A stretch of DNA of 64,000 bases from NCBI RefSeq assembly GCF_000474275.2, contig NZ_ATAE01000035.1, forward strand, positions 62,001 through 126,000, given 5' to 3'. A program made the translations under genes and the position numbers. The notes under the pieces are model-generated. The model ran no database searches. It saw only the letters and a list, made by a program, of their open reading frames with translations, and had not been told where the DNA came from. This document shows, one piece after another, positions 8,648 to 16,899 of this stretch. Origin of the DNA: Alkalihalophilus marmarensis DSM 21297 (GTDB lineage: Bacteria; Bacillota; Bacilli; Bacillales; Bacillaceae_D). Within the stretch, counting starts at the first letter, position 1. Every line of letters begins with the position of its first letter.

Positions 8648-8669
8648 ATGGGTATGCATACTTACCCAT
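8648..8669. repeat. Inverted repeat in the ysdC leader
   Basis: Seven-base arms ATGGGTA (8648-8654) and TACCCAT (8663-8669) flank TGCATACT. It sits between the -10 and the ribosome site of ysdC, so it could be an operator or an mRNA hairpin. Confidence 0.5.
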
Positions 8670-8691
8670 AACTAGTATGTACTATACGACT

Positions 8692-8720
8692 AGTATAAAT
8701 GAAATTGTTTCGCAACTCAA
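8692..8720 (-). promoter_or_regulatory. Sigma-A promoter of ysdC
   Basis: -35 TTGAGT (8715-8720), 17-bp spacer, -10 TATACT (8692-8697), about 60 bp before the start codon. Confidence 0.65.
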
Positions 8721-8737
8721 ATTATTTCGAAAGAATG

Positions 8738-9244
8738 TTAATAGCCTTGATCTTGTCTTTTATGGTTCACTTTATTTTTTTCAAAATACGCTTGTTCAAT
8801 CTCTTTGCCGCTAAACCCAAGCATGTCACCAAGTTTCATAAATGAAGCCGTGAGTTTATGAAAATCCTCTTCATTTCGATTTCTATTCAAATGATGAGTG
8901 GATTCCATTACATATAAAAATTGTTCTGTAAGCGTTCGCTCGGCTTGACCATTTTCATCCATTGCAAAAGTGGTATACCCTAAAGACAATCCTAGCGTTA
9001 AAACGAAGTGAAGACCATCAACATATTCTTCTAAAATAACAGATCTCTCTGCCGGTCCTTTTTTACTCCAATACTTAAAGCTTCTTGTCTCATTTGCTAG
9101 TTCTCCCAATTCCACAAGAAATGCAAGCTGCTTCTCTTGAAAAAGATCATGCCCAGTCAGATTATGCTCCTCTAAAATACGGTCATTAAGATTTTTTTGA
9201 GTTTGAAATAATTGCTCTACATTTAAATTATTATCCTTCATCAT
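8738..9244 (-). CDS. dUTPase, dimeric all-alpha (MazG-like) type
   Basis: Hydrolyses dUTP to dUMP and PPi, keeping uracil out of DNA and feeding dTMP synthesis. 168 aa from the ATG at 9244, which lies 8 nt after AGGAG; a GTG further upstream overlaps that ribosome site and is unlikely. The Mg-binding pattern of the all-alpha NTP pyrophosphatases is clear: E45 and E48 in ELGELANETRSFKYW, then E73 and D76 in EEYVDGLHF. This dimeric form is unrelated to the trimeric Dut enzymes. Confidence 0.85.
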   Translation of the reverse strand: MMKDNNLNVEQLFQTQKNLNDRILEEHNLTGHDLFQEKQLAFLVELGELANETRSFKYWSKKGPAERSVILEEYVDGLHFVLTLGLSLGYTTFAMDENGQAERTLTEQFLYVMESTHHLNRNRNEEDFHKLTASFMKLGDMLGFSGKEIEQAYFEKNKVNHKRQDQGY

Positions 9245-9297
9245 GCATATCACTCCTATTCATTCTTATTTATTATACCAATTTTTTTTCATCATTT

Positions 9298-9323
9298 TGC
9301 AACCAAAGAAGGGCTGATTCGTA
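9298..9323 (+). promoter_or_regulatory. Sigma-W-type promoter of ysdB
   Basis: TGCAAC (9298-9303), exactly 16 bp, then CGTA (9320-9323); the sigma-W consensus is TGAAAC-N16-CGTA. B. subtilis ysdB is a known sigma-W regulon member, which supports the call. Confidence 0.7.
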
Positions 9324-9370
9324 TAAACTAGTAAGTAGACAAAAAACCCGCACGAAAGGGGCCTCTAGAA

Positions 9371-9751
9371 ATGGTTATTTTATTTCGATTACTACTGCTT
9401 ATCGCCATTGCGTTTATTGTATATTCCGCTATTAAATATGTATTTCATCCAAGAAGGAAACTTGAACAAGCTCATGATCGCAGACAGTATTTCTTTTTAG
9501 ATGAAGAAAAGAATGTAAGAAAGAATTTTTTACTTACTTACAAAGGAGTTATGTTTGAAGGGGAAAAATATCTAGGGACGACGGAGCAGTCGTTTGAAAT
9601 TGTTTCGATCTATATTTGGGCAAGAGATACTGAGCGTTTAAAAGGGCTGCATCGTGAAGATTTCGAGTTTATTGAAGAGGATATCAGACTTAGATACCCT
9701 AATGCAAAAATTGAATGGAAGAGCCCGATTAAAGAATTTCTAAAAAGATAA
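9371..9751 (+). CDS. ysdB: Sigma-W pathway protein YsdB
   Basis: 126 aa with one N-terminal membrane helix (about residues 2-20) and a cytoplasmic alpha/beta domain. It resembles YsdB, which influences sigma-W activity in B. subtilis; the mechanism is not known to me. ATG start with AAAGGGG upstream. Transcribed alone from a sigma-W-like promoter, consistent with envelope-stress control. Its terminator is shared with the convergent VTT gene. Confidence 0.8.
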   Translation: MVILFRLLLLIAIAFIVYSAIKYVFHPRRKLEQAHDRRQYFFLDEEKNVRKNFLLTYKGVMFEGEKYLGTTEQSFEIVSIYIWARDTERLKGLHREDFEFIEEDIRLRYPNAKIEWKSPIKEFLKR

Positions 9752-9756
9752 AAATA

Positions 9757-9794
9757 AACCGTACCATTCCATTGACTATGGAAATGCTACGGTT
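9757..9794. terminator. Shared terminator, ysdB and VTT gene
   Basis: Long imperfect stem (AACCGTA..ATTCCAT pairing with ATGGAAAT..TACGGTT) ending in TTTTTT on the plus strand. It overlaps the last codon and stop of the convergent gene. Confidence 0.75.
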
Positions 9795-10362
9795 TTTTCG
9801 TCTGGAAAAACTCTTCCCAGCTCATACTTGATTGTTTCTTTCTAAAAAGCATAAATAATAGAAGCAGGAACCCAGCAAATACGATCGTTCCTGCTAAAGG
9901 CAGCTCATGAATCATATCGCCAAAGGCTGTATATAATATTGCTGGAGGGATACTGACTAAAAATGATTTCTTTGTATATTCTTTTAATCCTTTTGATGTT
10001 TCAATTAAATAAAGTGAAACGACATGAAAATGAACCAAAGGCATCATTCGAATAATCATCATTTGCGGCAGGTTCCAGTCTTGGCGTCCTTTAAAGAAAT
10101 GTTGTTTAATATTCGTCAGCTTTCTTTTAAGTCCTGGAGCAATTCGCACTAATCCATAGAATACTACACTTACAGCTGTCAAACCAATAATAGAATAAAT
10201 TGACCCATACAGCGTTCCAAATAAATATCCACCAATCAAGCAAACAATTAATACCGGAATAAAAAACGCTTGTCTGAAGACATGCAACAAAATAAAGAAG
10301 AGTGGAGCCAGCCAGCCGCTTTGTTCAATAAATAATAGCGAACGATCTAAAAATTCATTCAT
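9787..10362 (-). CDS. TVP38/TMEM64 (VTT domain) membrane protein
   Basis: 191 aa with about five hydrophobic segments and the family signature FRQAFFIPVLIVCLIGGYLFGTLYGSIYS near residues 29-57, then the IIRMMPLVHFHVVSLY segment. VTT/DedA-superfamily proteins act in membrane lipid handling (several transport undecaprenyl phosphate or phospholipids); the substrate here is unknown. ATG follows GGGGGAG. B. subtilis has a related gene, ytxB, next to dnaI; here the family member lies between ysdA and ysdB and mqnC occupies the dnaI-side slot. Confidence 0.8.
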   Translation of the reverse strand: MNEFLDRSLLFIEQSGWLAPLFFILLHVFRQAFFIPVLIVCLIGGYLFGTLYGSIYSIIGLTAVSVVFYGLVRIAPGLKRKLTNIKQHFFKGRQDWNLPQMMIIRMMPLVHFHVVSLYLIETSKGLKEYTKKSFLVSIPPAILYTAFGDMIHELPLAGTIVFAGFLLLLFMLFRKKQSSMSWEEFFQTKKP

Positions 10363-10419
10363 GCAAGCTCCCCCTCTCTTTGTATATCATTTCGTTAGCG
10401 TCTATTAAATAGTATATGT

Positions 10420-10683
10420 TTAACGACCCAGGATGATGAAAACGACTCCTATAATTTGAATGGTAATAATGATAGGAATTCCAGCCGTAAATGTACGATG
10501 CTTCGTTTTGTGACGGTATTCCTTCATCCCAATATACGTACCAACGCCACCGCCAATTAGGGCTAATAAAAATAAATTTTTCTCAGATACACGTCTTTTT
10601 TTAGCTATTGCTTGCCGCTTATCGTATCCCATCACTACATAAGACGTAATATTAATGAGCAACAAATATATGAACCACTCCAT
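10420..10683 (-). CDS. ysdA: DUF1294 membrane protein YsdA
   Basis: 87 aa with three predicted membrane helices. The DUF1294 signature is visible: YDKRQAIAKKRRVSEKNLFLLALIGGGVG, followed by RHKTKHRTF. Function unknown. It follows rplT as in B. subtilis, but a terminator (10736-10754) separates them. ATG start with AGAGGTGA upstream. Confidence 0.85.
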   Translation of the reverse strand: MEWFIYLLLINITSYVVMGYDKRQAIAKKRRVSEKNLFLLALIGGGVGTYIGMKEYRHKTKHRTFTAGIPIIITIQIIGVVFIILGR

Positions 10684-10735
10684 TATATCGACTCACCTCT
10701 ATTTTGGTAACCTTTTATGTATTCATAAAAAAAAA

Positions 10736-10754
10736 CGCGAGCAAGAATGCCGCG
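10736..10754 (-). terminator. Terminator of the infC-rpmI-rplT operon
   Basis: Stem CGCGGCA/TGC(T)CGCG, loop TTCT, followed on the minus strand by a run of nine or more T. Confidence 0.78.
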
Positions 10755-10767
10755 CTTTTTCATTGTT

Positions 10768-11127
10768 TTATGCGTTTAGGCTTGACTTAGCTTTTTCAGC
10801 TAATTGTGCAAATGCTTCAGCATCGTTCACTGCAAGGTCAGCAAGGATCTTACGGTTTACGTTGATTTCAGCAAGCTTAAGTCCGTGCATTAAACGGCTG
10901 TATGAAAGACCATTCATACGAGCAGCTGCGTTGATACGTGTAATCCAAAGTTTACGGAAATCACGTTTCTTTTGACGACGATCACGGTAAGCATATAGTA
11001 AGGACTTCATTACTTGTCCTTGTGCTGATTTGAATAATAAGTGTTTAGAACCGAAATATCCTTTTGCTAACTTTAATACCTTCTTACGACGACGACGAGC
11101 GACATAACCGCCTTTTACTCTTGGCAT
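10768..11127 (-). CDS. rplT: 50S ribosomal protein L20
   Basis: 119 aa, full length. Basic N-terminal extension ([24 protein letters not shown]) threads into 23S rRNA; the C-terminal globular domain (about 60-119) also binds the mRNA leader in Bacillus, where L20 represses its own operon by premature termination. Start ATG with GGAGGGA upstream. Last gene of infC-rpmI-rplT. Confidence 0.98.
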   Translation of the reverse strand: MPRVKGGYVARRRRKKVLKLAKGYFGSKHLLFKSAQGQVMKSLLYAYRDRRQKKRDFRKLWITRINAAARMNGLSYSRLMHGLKLAEINVNRKILADLAVNDAEAFAQLAEKAKSSLNA

Positions 11128-11163
11128 CGAAGTTCCCTCCTTTTAATCATCCGAACGAATCAA

Positions 11164-11364
11164 TTATTTTTTGTACGTTAACATTGAGCGAATACGCTTG
11201 AAGTCTCCAGAGTGTACAATAGCAGACTTACGTAGCTTACGCTTTTGCTTTTGAGACTTGTTACCAAATAAGTGACTAGTGAAGCCGTGCGCACGCTTAA
11301 GCTTTCCAGATCCAGTCTTTTTAAAACGCTTCGCAGCGCCTCTATGAGTTTTCATTTTAGGCAT
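11164..11364 (-). CDS. rpmI: 50S ribosomal protein L35
   Basis: 66 aa, very basic, matches L35 throughout ([24 protein letters not shown]). ATG start with AAGGAGG upstream. Lies 36 nt before rplT and 40 nt after infC in the same operon. Confidence 0.98.
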   Translation of the reverse strand: MPKMKTHRGAAKRFKKTGSGKLKRAHGFTSHLFGNKSQKQKRKLRKSAIVHSGDFKRIRSMLTYKK

Positions 11365-11404
11365 AACTAAGGTCCTCCTTTAATCTTCTTCAAGCTAGTC
11401 GATG

Positions 11405-11923
11405 TTACTTTTCAGTTTTAGGCGCTAAGATTAGGAACATGCTACGACCTTCCATCTTAGGCTTTGCTTCAATGACAGCAACATCTTCACATTCTTTTGC
11501 AAGACGCTCTAATACTACTCTTCCTATTTGAGAGTGAGTAATCGCACGTCCGCGGAAACGGATCGCTGCTTTTACTTTGTCTCCTTTTTCAAGGAATTTA
11601 CGAGCGTTGCGAAGCTTCGTGTTGAAATCATGGTCTTCAATTGTCGGGCTCAAGCGAACCTCTTTAACGTTGATGACCTTTTGTTTCTTACGTGCTTCTT
11701 TGTCTTTCTTTTGTTGCTCATAACGGAATTTACCGTAGTCCATAATGCGACACACAGGTGGTTTCGCAGCAGGTGCAACACATACGAGATCAAGATTTAC
11801 ATTTTGCGCCATTTCAAGCGCTTCTTGTTTTGACTTGACTCCAATTTGATCGCCATTCGCTCCAATGAGTCGTACTTCACGGGCACGAATCCCTTCATTG
11901 ACCAACATGTCTTTACTAATAAT
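11405..11923 (-). CDS. infC: Translation initiation factor IF-3 (AUU start)
   Basis: IF-3 prevents premature 50S joining and checks the start codon. The first in-frame ATG (11908) has no ribosome site at a usable distance. Upstream in frame are ATT-ATT-AGT-AAA-GAC, with GGAGG 6 nt before the first ATT, giving (M)[18 protein letters not shown]. An AUU start is the known, conserved peculiarity of infC and lets IF-3 limit its own synthesis. 172 aa: N-domain ([16 protein letters not shown]), linker, C-domain ([17 protein letters not shown]). I take 11923; 11920 is the alternative. Confidence 0.93.
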   Translation of the reverse strand: MISKDMLVNEGIRAREVRLIGANGDQIGVKSKQEALEMAQNVNLDLVCVAPAAKPPVCRIMDYGKFRYEQQKKDKEARKKQKVINVKEVRLSPTIEDHDFNTKLRNARKFLEKGDKVKAAIRFRGRAITHSQIGRVVLERLAKECEDVAVIEAKPKMEGRSMFLILAPKTEK

Positions 11924-12160
11924 GAGCCACCTCCAAAGGATTTTCGCGGATCAAAGCAATTTATAAGCATAACTGTTCATCAAAAATGATTACAGAACAT
12001 GCACCGATTCATGAAAAAAAGTGCGGGCGCACAATACGCCCACACTTCGGTCATTTACTAAAAATGAATCCCATCATACCTGGTAACAGCTTCATGCGTC
12101 AATCAGGTGAGAAGCGGGCGCTTCTGCTTGCTTTGTGTCCTTCTATTCGATTACCTAGAT
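11924..12160 (-). promoter_or_regulatory. L20-type leader and attenuator of infC-rpmI-rplT
   Basis: About 235-nt untranslated leader. It contains a strong intrinsic terminator at 12019-12047 (11-bp stem AAGTGCGGGCG with one G-U type mismatch, then seven T on the minus strand), well before infC. In B. subtilis L20 binds this leader and promotes termination. The position and architecture match; I did not fold the L20-binding pseudo-site. Confidence 0.8.
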
Positions 12161-12161
12161 A

Positions 12162-12191
12162 ACTATAGCATAATCCTTTTTGCGGTGTCAA
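12162..12191 (-). promoter_or_regulatory. Sigma-A promoter of the infC operon
   Basis: Perfect -35 TTGACA (12186-12191) and -10 TATAGT (12162-12167), 18-bp spacer. Confidence 0.8.
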
Positions 12192-12261
12192 CACAATATG
12201 TCCGACTTCGTTATTTTAACGAATGTCCAGTCACTTTGCAATCCTTTTTTTAATTTAAGAG

Positions 12262-12292
12262 GAGTAGAAAATAATTGAAATGATTTCTACTC
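12262..12292 (-). terminator. Weak terminator candidate after thrS
   Basis: Nine-base stem GAGTAGAAA/TTTCTACTC begins 20 nt after the thrS stop. The following minus-strand bases are CTCTTAAATT rather than a clean T run, so efficiency is doubtful. Confidence 0.4.
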
Positions 12293-12311
12293 ACCAATCG
12301 GCACCAAAAGA

Positions 12312-14243
12312 TTATTTTTTCAGCTCAATGGCTAGATCAGAAATAAATGTTTGAAGCTCTTTTGATTCTGATGCCTGCTCCCCGTATTTACGAATGTTTA
12401 CAGCACCAGCTTCCATTTCCTTATCTCCTAGAACGAGCATGTAAGGAATCTTTTGCATCTGCGCTTCACGAATTTTGTATCCAATCTTCTCGTTACGCTC
12501 ATCAATTTCCACTCTAGCACCTGCTCGTTGAAGCTCATCTTGCACTTTCTTCGCATACTCAAGATGAACATCAGGCGATACTGGAATGACTTGTACTTGA
12601 ACAGGCGCAAGCCATGTTGGGAAAGCCCCTTTGTATTCTTCAAGCAAGAAAGCAACGAAGCGCTCCATCGTAGAAACAACCCCGCGGTGTACAACAACAG
12701 GACGATGCGGCTGACCATCTTCTCCAACATACGTTAAATCAAATCGTTCTGGTAATAAGAAGTCCAATTGAACCGTTGATAATGTTTCATCCTTACCTAG
12801 GGCTGTACGAACCTGCACATCTAATTTTGGACCATAAAACGCTGCTTCGCCTTCTGCTTCATAATAATCCACATCCAGCTCATCCATTGCTTCTTTTAAC
12901 ATGCTTTGCGCTTTTTCCCACATCGCATCATCATCAAAATACTTTTCCTTATCTTCAGGATCACGATAAGATAAGCGGAATTTATAATCATCCAACCCAA
13001 AATCTTTGTAGACTTCCTGGATTAAATACACAACGCGTAAGAACTCTTCTTTAATCTGGTCAGGACGACAGAAGATATGAGCATCATTTAACGTCATTCC
13101 ACGTACACGCTGAAGTCCTGATACAGCCCCGCTCATCTCATAACGGTGCATCATACCAAGCTCCGCAATACGCAATGGAAGCTGACGGTAGCTGCGCATG
13201 TCTTGTTTGTATACCATCATATGATGAGGACAGTTCATTGGGCGAAGAACGAATTCTTCATTGTCACGCTCCATAACAGGGAACATGTCATCTTTATAAT
13301 GATCCCAATGTCCTGATGTTTTATAAAGTTCTGAGCTTCCTAAAATCGGAGTGTACACGTGTTGATAGCCAAGACGCTCTTCTTTATCAACAATGTAGCG
13401 TTCAATCACACGACGAACAGTCGCACCTTTTGGCAGCCATAACGGGAGGCCTTGTCCTACTTTTTGTGAAAGAGCGAAAATCCCTAGCTCCTTGCCAAGT
13501 TTACGATGATCACGTTCCTTAGCCTCTTCTAGCAAGCGTAAATGCTCCTCTAGATCAGCCTTTTTGAAGAATGCCGTTCCGTAAATACGCTGAAGCATTT
13601 TATTTTTGCTGTCACCGCGCCAATATGCACCTGCCAGACTTAACAGTTTAAACTCTTTAATTTTGTTTGTTGAAGGGACATGCACGCCTCGGCATAGATC
13701 AAAGAATTCCCCTTGTTCATAAATAGTAAGGCTTTCCCCTTCAGGGATCGCTTCAATCAGTTCTAGTTTGTACTCATCACCAACTTCTTTGTAACGAGCA
13801 ATGGCTTCCCCGCGGCTTAATTCCACACGTGTTACTTCAAGGTTTTCTGCAATGATTTTCTTCATTTCTTTTTCAATCTTCGGCAGATCTTCAGCCGTAA
13901 TCGATTCTTCTGAATCAATATCATAGTAAAAACCGCCTTCAATCACAGGGCCGACTCCTAGCTTTACCCCTTTAAACAGGCGCTTAACAGCTTGTGCCAT
14001 TAAGTGTGCCGTACTATGACGCATGATTTCCAGTGCTTCCTCTGAATCTTGAGTGACAATTGCTATCTCTCCGTCCTCAGTAAGAGGTGTACGTAAATCA
14101 ACTAATGTATTATTAAGCTTTCCAGCTAACGCTTTTTTCTTAAGACCAGGGCTGATTGATGCCGCAATGTCTTCTGTTGTCGTGCCGCTCGGAAACTCCT
14201 TTACTGCACCATCTGGAAATGTAATCTTTAGTACATCTGCCAT
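12312..14243 (-). CDS. thrS: Threonine--tRNA ligase
   Basis: Class II synthetase charging tRNA-Thr. The start is the ATG at 14243 ([12 protein letters not shown]), with AAGGAG 9 nt upstream; the frame stays open further upstream but there it runs through the T-box. 643 aa. Domains: TGS (1-62), N2 editing domain with [13 protein letters not shown] and CRGVHVPST, catalytic core with the zinc ligand motif RPMNCPHHM and a motif 3 region ending [11 protein letters not shown], and a C-terminal anticodon-binding domain ([18 protein letters not shown]). Confidence 0.97.
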   Translation of the reverse strand: MADVLKITFPDGAVKEFPSGTTTEDIAASISPGLKKKALAGKLNNTLVDLRTPLTEDGEIAIVTQDSEEALEIMRHSTAHLMAQAVKRLFKGVKLGVGPVIEGGFYYDIDSEESITAEDLPKIEKEMKKIIAENLEVTRVELSRGEAIARYKEVGDEYKLELIEAIPEGESLTIYEQGEFFDLCRGVHVPSTNKIKEFKLLSLAGAYWRGDSKNKMLQRIYGTAFFKKADLEEHLRLLEEAKERDHRKLGKELGIFALSQKVGQGLPLWLPKGATVRRVIERYIVDKEERLGYQHVYTPILGSSELYKTSGHWDHYKDDMFPVMERDNEEFVLRPMNCPHHMMVYKQDMRSYRQLPLRIAELGMMHRYEMSGAVSGLQRVRGMTLNDAHIFCRPDQIKEEFLRVVYLIQEVYKDFGLDDYKFRLSYRDPEDKEKYFDDDAMWEKAQSMLKEAMDELDVDYYEAEGEAAFYGPKLDVQVRTALGKDETLSTVQLDFLLPERFDLTYVGEDGQPHRPVVVHRGVVSTMERFVAFLLEEYKGAFPTWLAPVQVQVIPVSPDVHLEYAKKVQDELQRAGARVEIDERNEKIGYKIREAQMQKIPYMLVLGDKEMEAGAVNIRKYGEQASESKELQTFISDLAIELKK

Positions 14244-14275
14244 TCTTCTCGACTCCTTTTTTGTGTAAATAAAAA

Positions 14276-14570
14276 ACACTCGTCCCTTCATCATAGAAGG
14301 GACGAGTGTAGTTCGTGGTTCCACCCTTGTTACGCTGCAGCAAATAAATATTGCAAGTGCAGCAACTCATCATACAAGATAACGGCTGTGCGCCGGCGCT
14401 AGTTAATCCACATACGTGTTTCCCTGCGCAGTTCAGAGGTGGTAAGGTCACTAATATGAGCTAGGAAGCTTGCAGCGAATGCCTCCCTCTCTGTAAGTCA
14501 TATATAATGCCTCTTGTCCTCATCATAACCATTCATATCCAAAGTGTTGTTTCATATCAAATAGGTTGAT
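14276..14570 (-). promoter_or_regulatory. T-box leader (Thr) of thrS
   Basis: T-box core AAGGGTGGAACCACG at 14314-14328, followed by a perfect 14-bp terminator stem (14276-14289 with 14296-14309) and six T. Two ACC triplets lie on the 3' side of the presumed stem I specifier region, fitting threonine; I could not decide between them. Together with the promoter it accounts for the 376-bp gap between ytxC and thrS. Confidence 0.93.
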
Positions 14571-14577
14571 ATGTAGT

Positions 14578-14606
14578 ATTATATGGATGCAGAATTGGAA
14601 AATCAA
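14578..14606 (-). promoter_or_regulatory. Sigma-A promoter of thrS
   Basis: -35 TTGATT (14601-14606), 17-bp spacer, -10 TATAAT (14578-14583), directly before the T-box leader. Confidence 0.8.
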
Positions 14607-14619
14607 GAGGACATCTCAT

Positions 14620-15483
14620 TTATTCTAATCTTTTTTTCTCATAATGGTGATAAGGATATAACTTCATCCGTTCTTGAAATATTGCTTGAATGGTCACTAC
14701 GACCCCGTGATCTGGTTGATCGGAGAATACATGAACTATGTTTGGCACCATACTAACCAACGGACTGATCACCATATCTTCAAGCTCAATCGAATGTTCG
14801 AAAATAAGTTCTTCCTGCAAATGGAACAATACCTCATCTTTTGCAAGCTTTCTAAAATGCTGATCATAAAAAGAAAATGTTCCGTCATGGACAACATAGA
14901 TTTCATTATATTTAGAAGGCTTCGTTTGAACGTATTGCCGGAAATCTTCAATCATATTTTGATATTCTTGTTCGAGCATATACTCATCAATAGCAATTTC
15001 CACACAATCAATCAGCATCTCCCCATAATCTCTCAACCGGAATGTTAAAAATGGGTCATAATAAAAATTAGTTTCTTCTTCTAGACTATTAGCAAACGCC
15101 TCATAAATATAAGCATAACGATTAAAGAACGGGACGAGTGAAGGCAGGTCATTTCGATCTCCTTCTAGAATCGACCTTGCGATCATCAGAATCTGCTGCT
15201 GCTCTTCTTCATCTGTAAAATAAAACATCGATTCAATAATATCTAAGAGCCAATCATCTTCTCTTGTTTTAATCACATGTTCAGTTAATACAGAGGACAA
15301 CAAGGGGTGAAAAGAATCATAGAAACTAACCTGCTTATTTGTATAATCAAGCAAAATTGTTTCTACACCATTTGACTCCACTTTCCCTCCTAGTCCAAGG
15401 TCTGCATATCGCTCAATGTACTCACGAAGCAGTTCATACAATTGCTTACAATCTTGCTCTTCTTCAAAATGAATGGCTATCAC
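14620..15483 (-). CDS. ytxC: Sporulation-associated protein YtxC
   Basis: 287 aa from a GTG at 15483 with AGGGGG 7 nt upstream; an ATG 24 nt further up precedes that site and is less likely. Acidic, soluble, largely helical protein of the YtxC family, annotated as a putative sporulation protein with no assigned activity. It sits upstream of thrS, as in B. subtilis. No catalytic motif is visible. Confidence 0.75.
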   Translation of the reverse strand: MIAIHFEEEQDCKQLYELLREYIERYADLGLGGKVESNGVETILLDYTNKQVSFYDSFHPLLSSVLTEHVIKTREDDWLLDIIESMFYFTDEEEQQQILMIARSILEGDRNDLPSLVPFFNRYAYIYEAFANSLEEETNFYYDPFLTFRLRDYGEMLIDCVEIAIDEYMLEQEYQNMIEDFRQYVQTKPSKYNEIYVVHDGTFSFYDQHFRKLAKDEVLFHLQEELIFEHSIELEDMVISPLVSMVPNIVHVFSDQPDHGVVVTIQAIFQERMKLYPYHHYEKKRLE

Positions 15484-15635
15484 ACCTATTCCCCCTAACC
15501 AACTCAACTAAAAAACTGATCTATAGTTACACACTCATGAAGTCACTTAGACAGGCCTTATTCCATCCTATGCATGAGCATAAAAATAATGATTAGTTTT
15601 TCACATGCACGAGTCAGTATGGAAGAAAAACAAAA

Positions 15636-15670
15636 AAACCGCTCCTCTGCTAAAAGCAAAGAAACGGTTT
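15636..15670 (-). terminator. Terminator of mqnC
   Basis: Outer stem AAACCG/CGGTTT with an internal loop and a GC/GC inner helix, followed by seven T on the minus strand; starts a few bases after the mqnC stop. Confidence 0.72.
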
Positions 15671-15674
15671 AGGA

Positions 15675-16787
15675 TTAGTTTTGCATCGTAAAATCTTTTT
15701 CTGCTGCAGTTTCCCCGTCAAACATACGAACAATATCGTATTTTGTATTACGTTGAGCAGGAATTTTTCCGGCTTCACGAATGAGACGAAGAATTTCATT
15801 TGTATTTACTTTATGAGTGGTACCTGCAGCTGATACAACATTCTCTTCAATCATCGTACTTCCGAAATCATTACAGCCATATTCAAGCGACTGCTTTCCT
15901 ACTTCAGGACCCATTGTAACCCATGATGATTGGAAGTTCGCAATATTATCAAGGAAAATCCTTGAAATCGCAACATTTTTCAAATAATCACGAGCCCCTA
16001 GCTTTTCTGTCTTCCACATACCCGTGTTCTCAGGCTGGAATGTCCATGAAATATAGGCTTTAAAACAATCAGTCTCATCCTGCGCATCTCTTACGCGTTG
16101 TAAGTGCAGAGCACGCTCCTCGTTCGATTCCCCAAAGCCGATAACCATCGTTGCTGAGCCGTGCATTCCAACACGCTTTGAAGCTTTCATTGCTTCCATC
16201 CATTGTTCCCAGGTAATTTTTAAACGGCTGACACGAAGGCGCGTTTCCTCTGTAAGAATTTCAGCGCCACCGCCTGGCATACTATCTAATCCGGCCTCGT
16301 GCAGGGCACGAAGTACATCTTCAACCGTCATCTCGGAAACCTCTGCAATTTTCCAAATCTCGGCAGGCGAGAAGGAATGCATCCAGATGTTTGGAAAACG
16401 TTCCTTAATTTCACGAAGAAGATTTGTATAATAATCTAGTTTCAAGTCAGGATTCGTTCCGCCTTGCATAAGAATCTCTGTACCGCCAACATCGATTGTT
16501 TCTTGGATTTTCTCAAAGATACGTTCGTTATCAAGTACATACCCTTCTGAATGTCCTGGCTTACGATAGAATGCACAGAAACGACAATACGTGTCGCAGA
16601 AATTTGTATAGTTTACGTTTCTACCTATTACAAAGGTAGTTACAGGTTCTGGGTGCCATTTTTTCATTATTTTATTGGCTGCTTCACCCATTTTTTCAAC
16701 TTCATCACTTTCATATAGCGCAATCGCATCTTCCATAGAGATGCGCTCCCCATTTACCGCTCGTTCAAGAATTGCATCGATGCTCAT
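15675..16787 (-). CDS. mqnC: Cyclic dehypoxanthinyl futalosine synthase
   Basis: Radical-SAM enzyme that cyclises dehypoxanthine futalosine, a step of the futalosine route to menaquinone. 370 aa from the ATG at 16787, with GAGGG 8 nt upstream. The iron-sulfur ligands form CDTYCRFC (C64, C68, C71 of this start), followed by the family segments GGTEILMQGGTNPDL and MPGGGAEILTEE. B. subtilis makes menaquinone by the MenFDHCEBA route and lacks this gene, so its presence between ytxC and dnaI is a lineage difference. mqnA, mqnB and mqnD are not in the window. Confidence 0.93.
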   Translation of the reverse strand: MSIDAILERAVNGERISMEDAIALYESDEVEKMGEAANKIMKKWHPEPVTTFVIGRNVNYTNFCDTYCRFCAFYRKPGHSEGYVLDNERIFEKIQETIDVGGTEILMQGGTNPDLKLDYYTNLLREIKERFPNIWMHSFSPAEIWKIAEVSEMTVEDVLRALHEAGLDSMPGGGAEILTEETRLRVSRLKITWEQWMEAMKASKRVGMHGSATMVIGFGESNEERALHLQRVRDAQDETDCFKAYISWTFQPENTGMWKTEKLGARDYLKNVAISRIFLDNIANFQSSWVTMGPEVGKQSLEYGCNDFGSTMIEENVVSAAGTTHKVNTNEILRLIREAGKIPAQRNTKYDIVRMFDGETAAEKDFTMQN

Positions 16788-16831
16788 GATTATGACCCTC
16801 ACAATCTATCAAAATAAGATACCTTCATCCT

Positions 16832-16859
16832 ATCATACATGAAACCCTTAAGGAAGCAA
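16832..16859 (-). promoter_or_regulatory. Promoter of mqnC
   Basis: -35 TTGCTT (16854-16859), 16-bp spacer, -10 TATGAT (16832-16837). Confidence 0.6.
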
Positions 16860-16899
16860 CGGCGCTCCCTGTTCCAAAAGTTTCAAATTAATTTCTGTA

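Noticed and set aside
12428-12730. Second minus-strand frame inside thrS
   Set aside because: Alternative frame of a conserved synthetase domain; no independent start.
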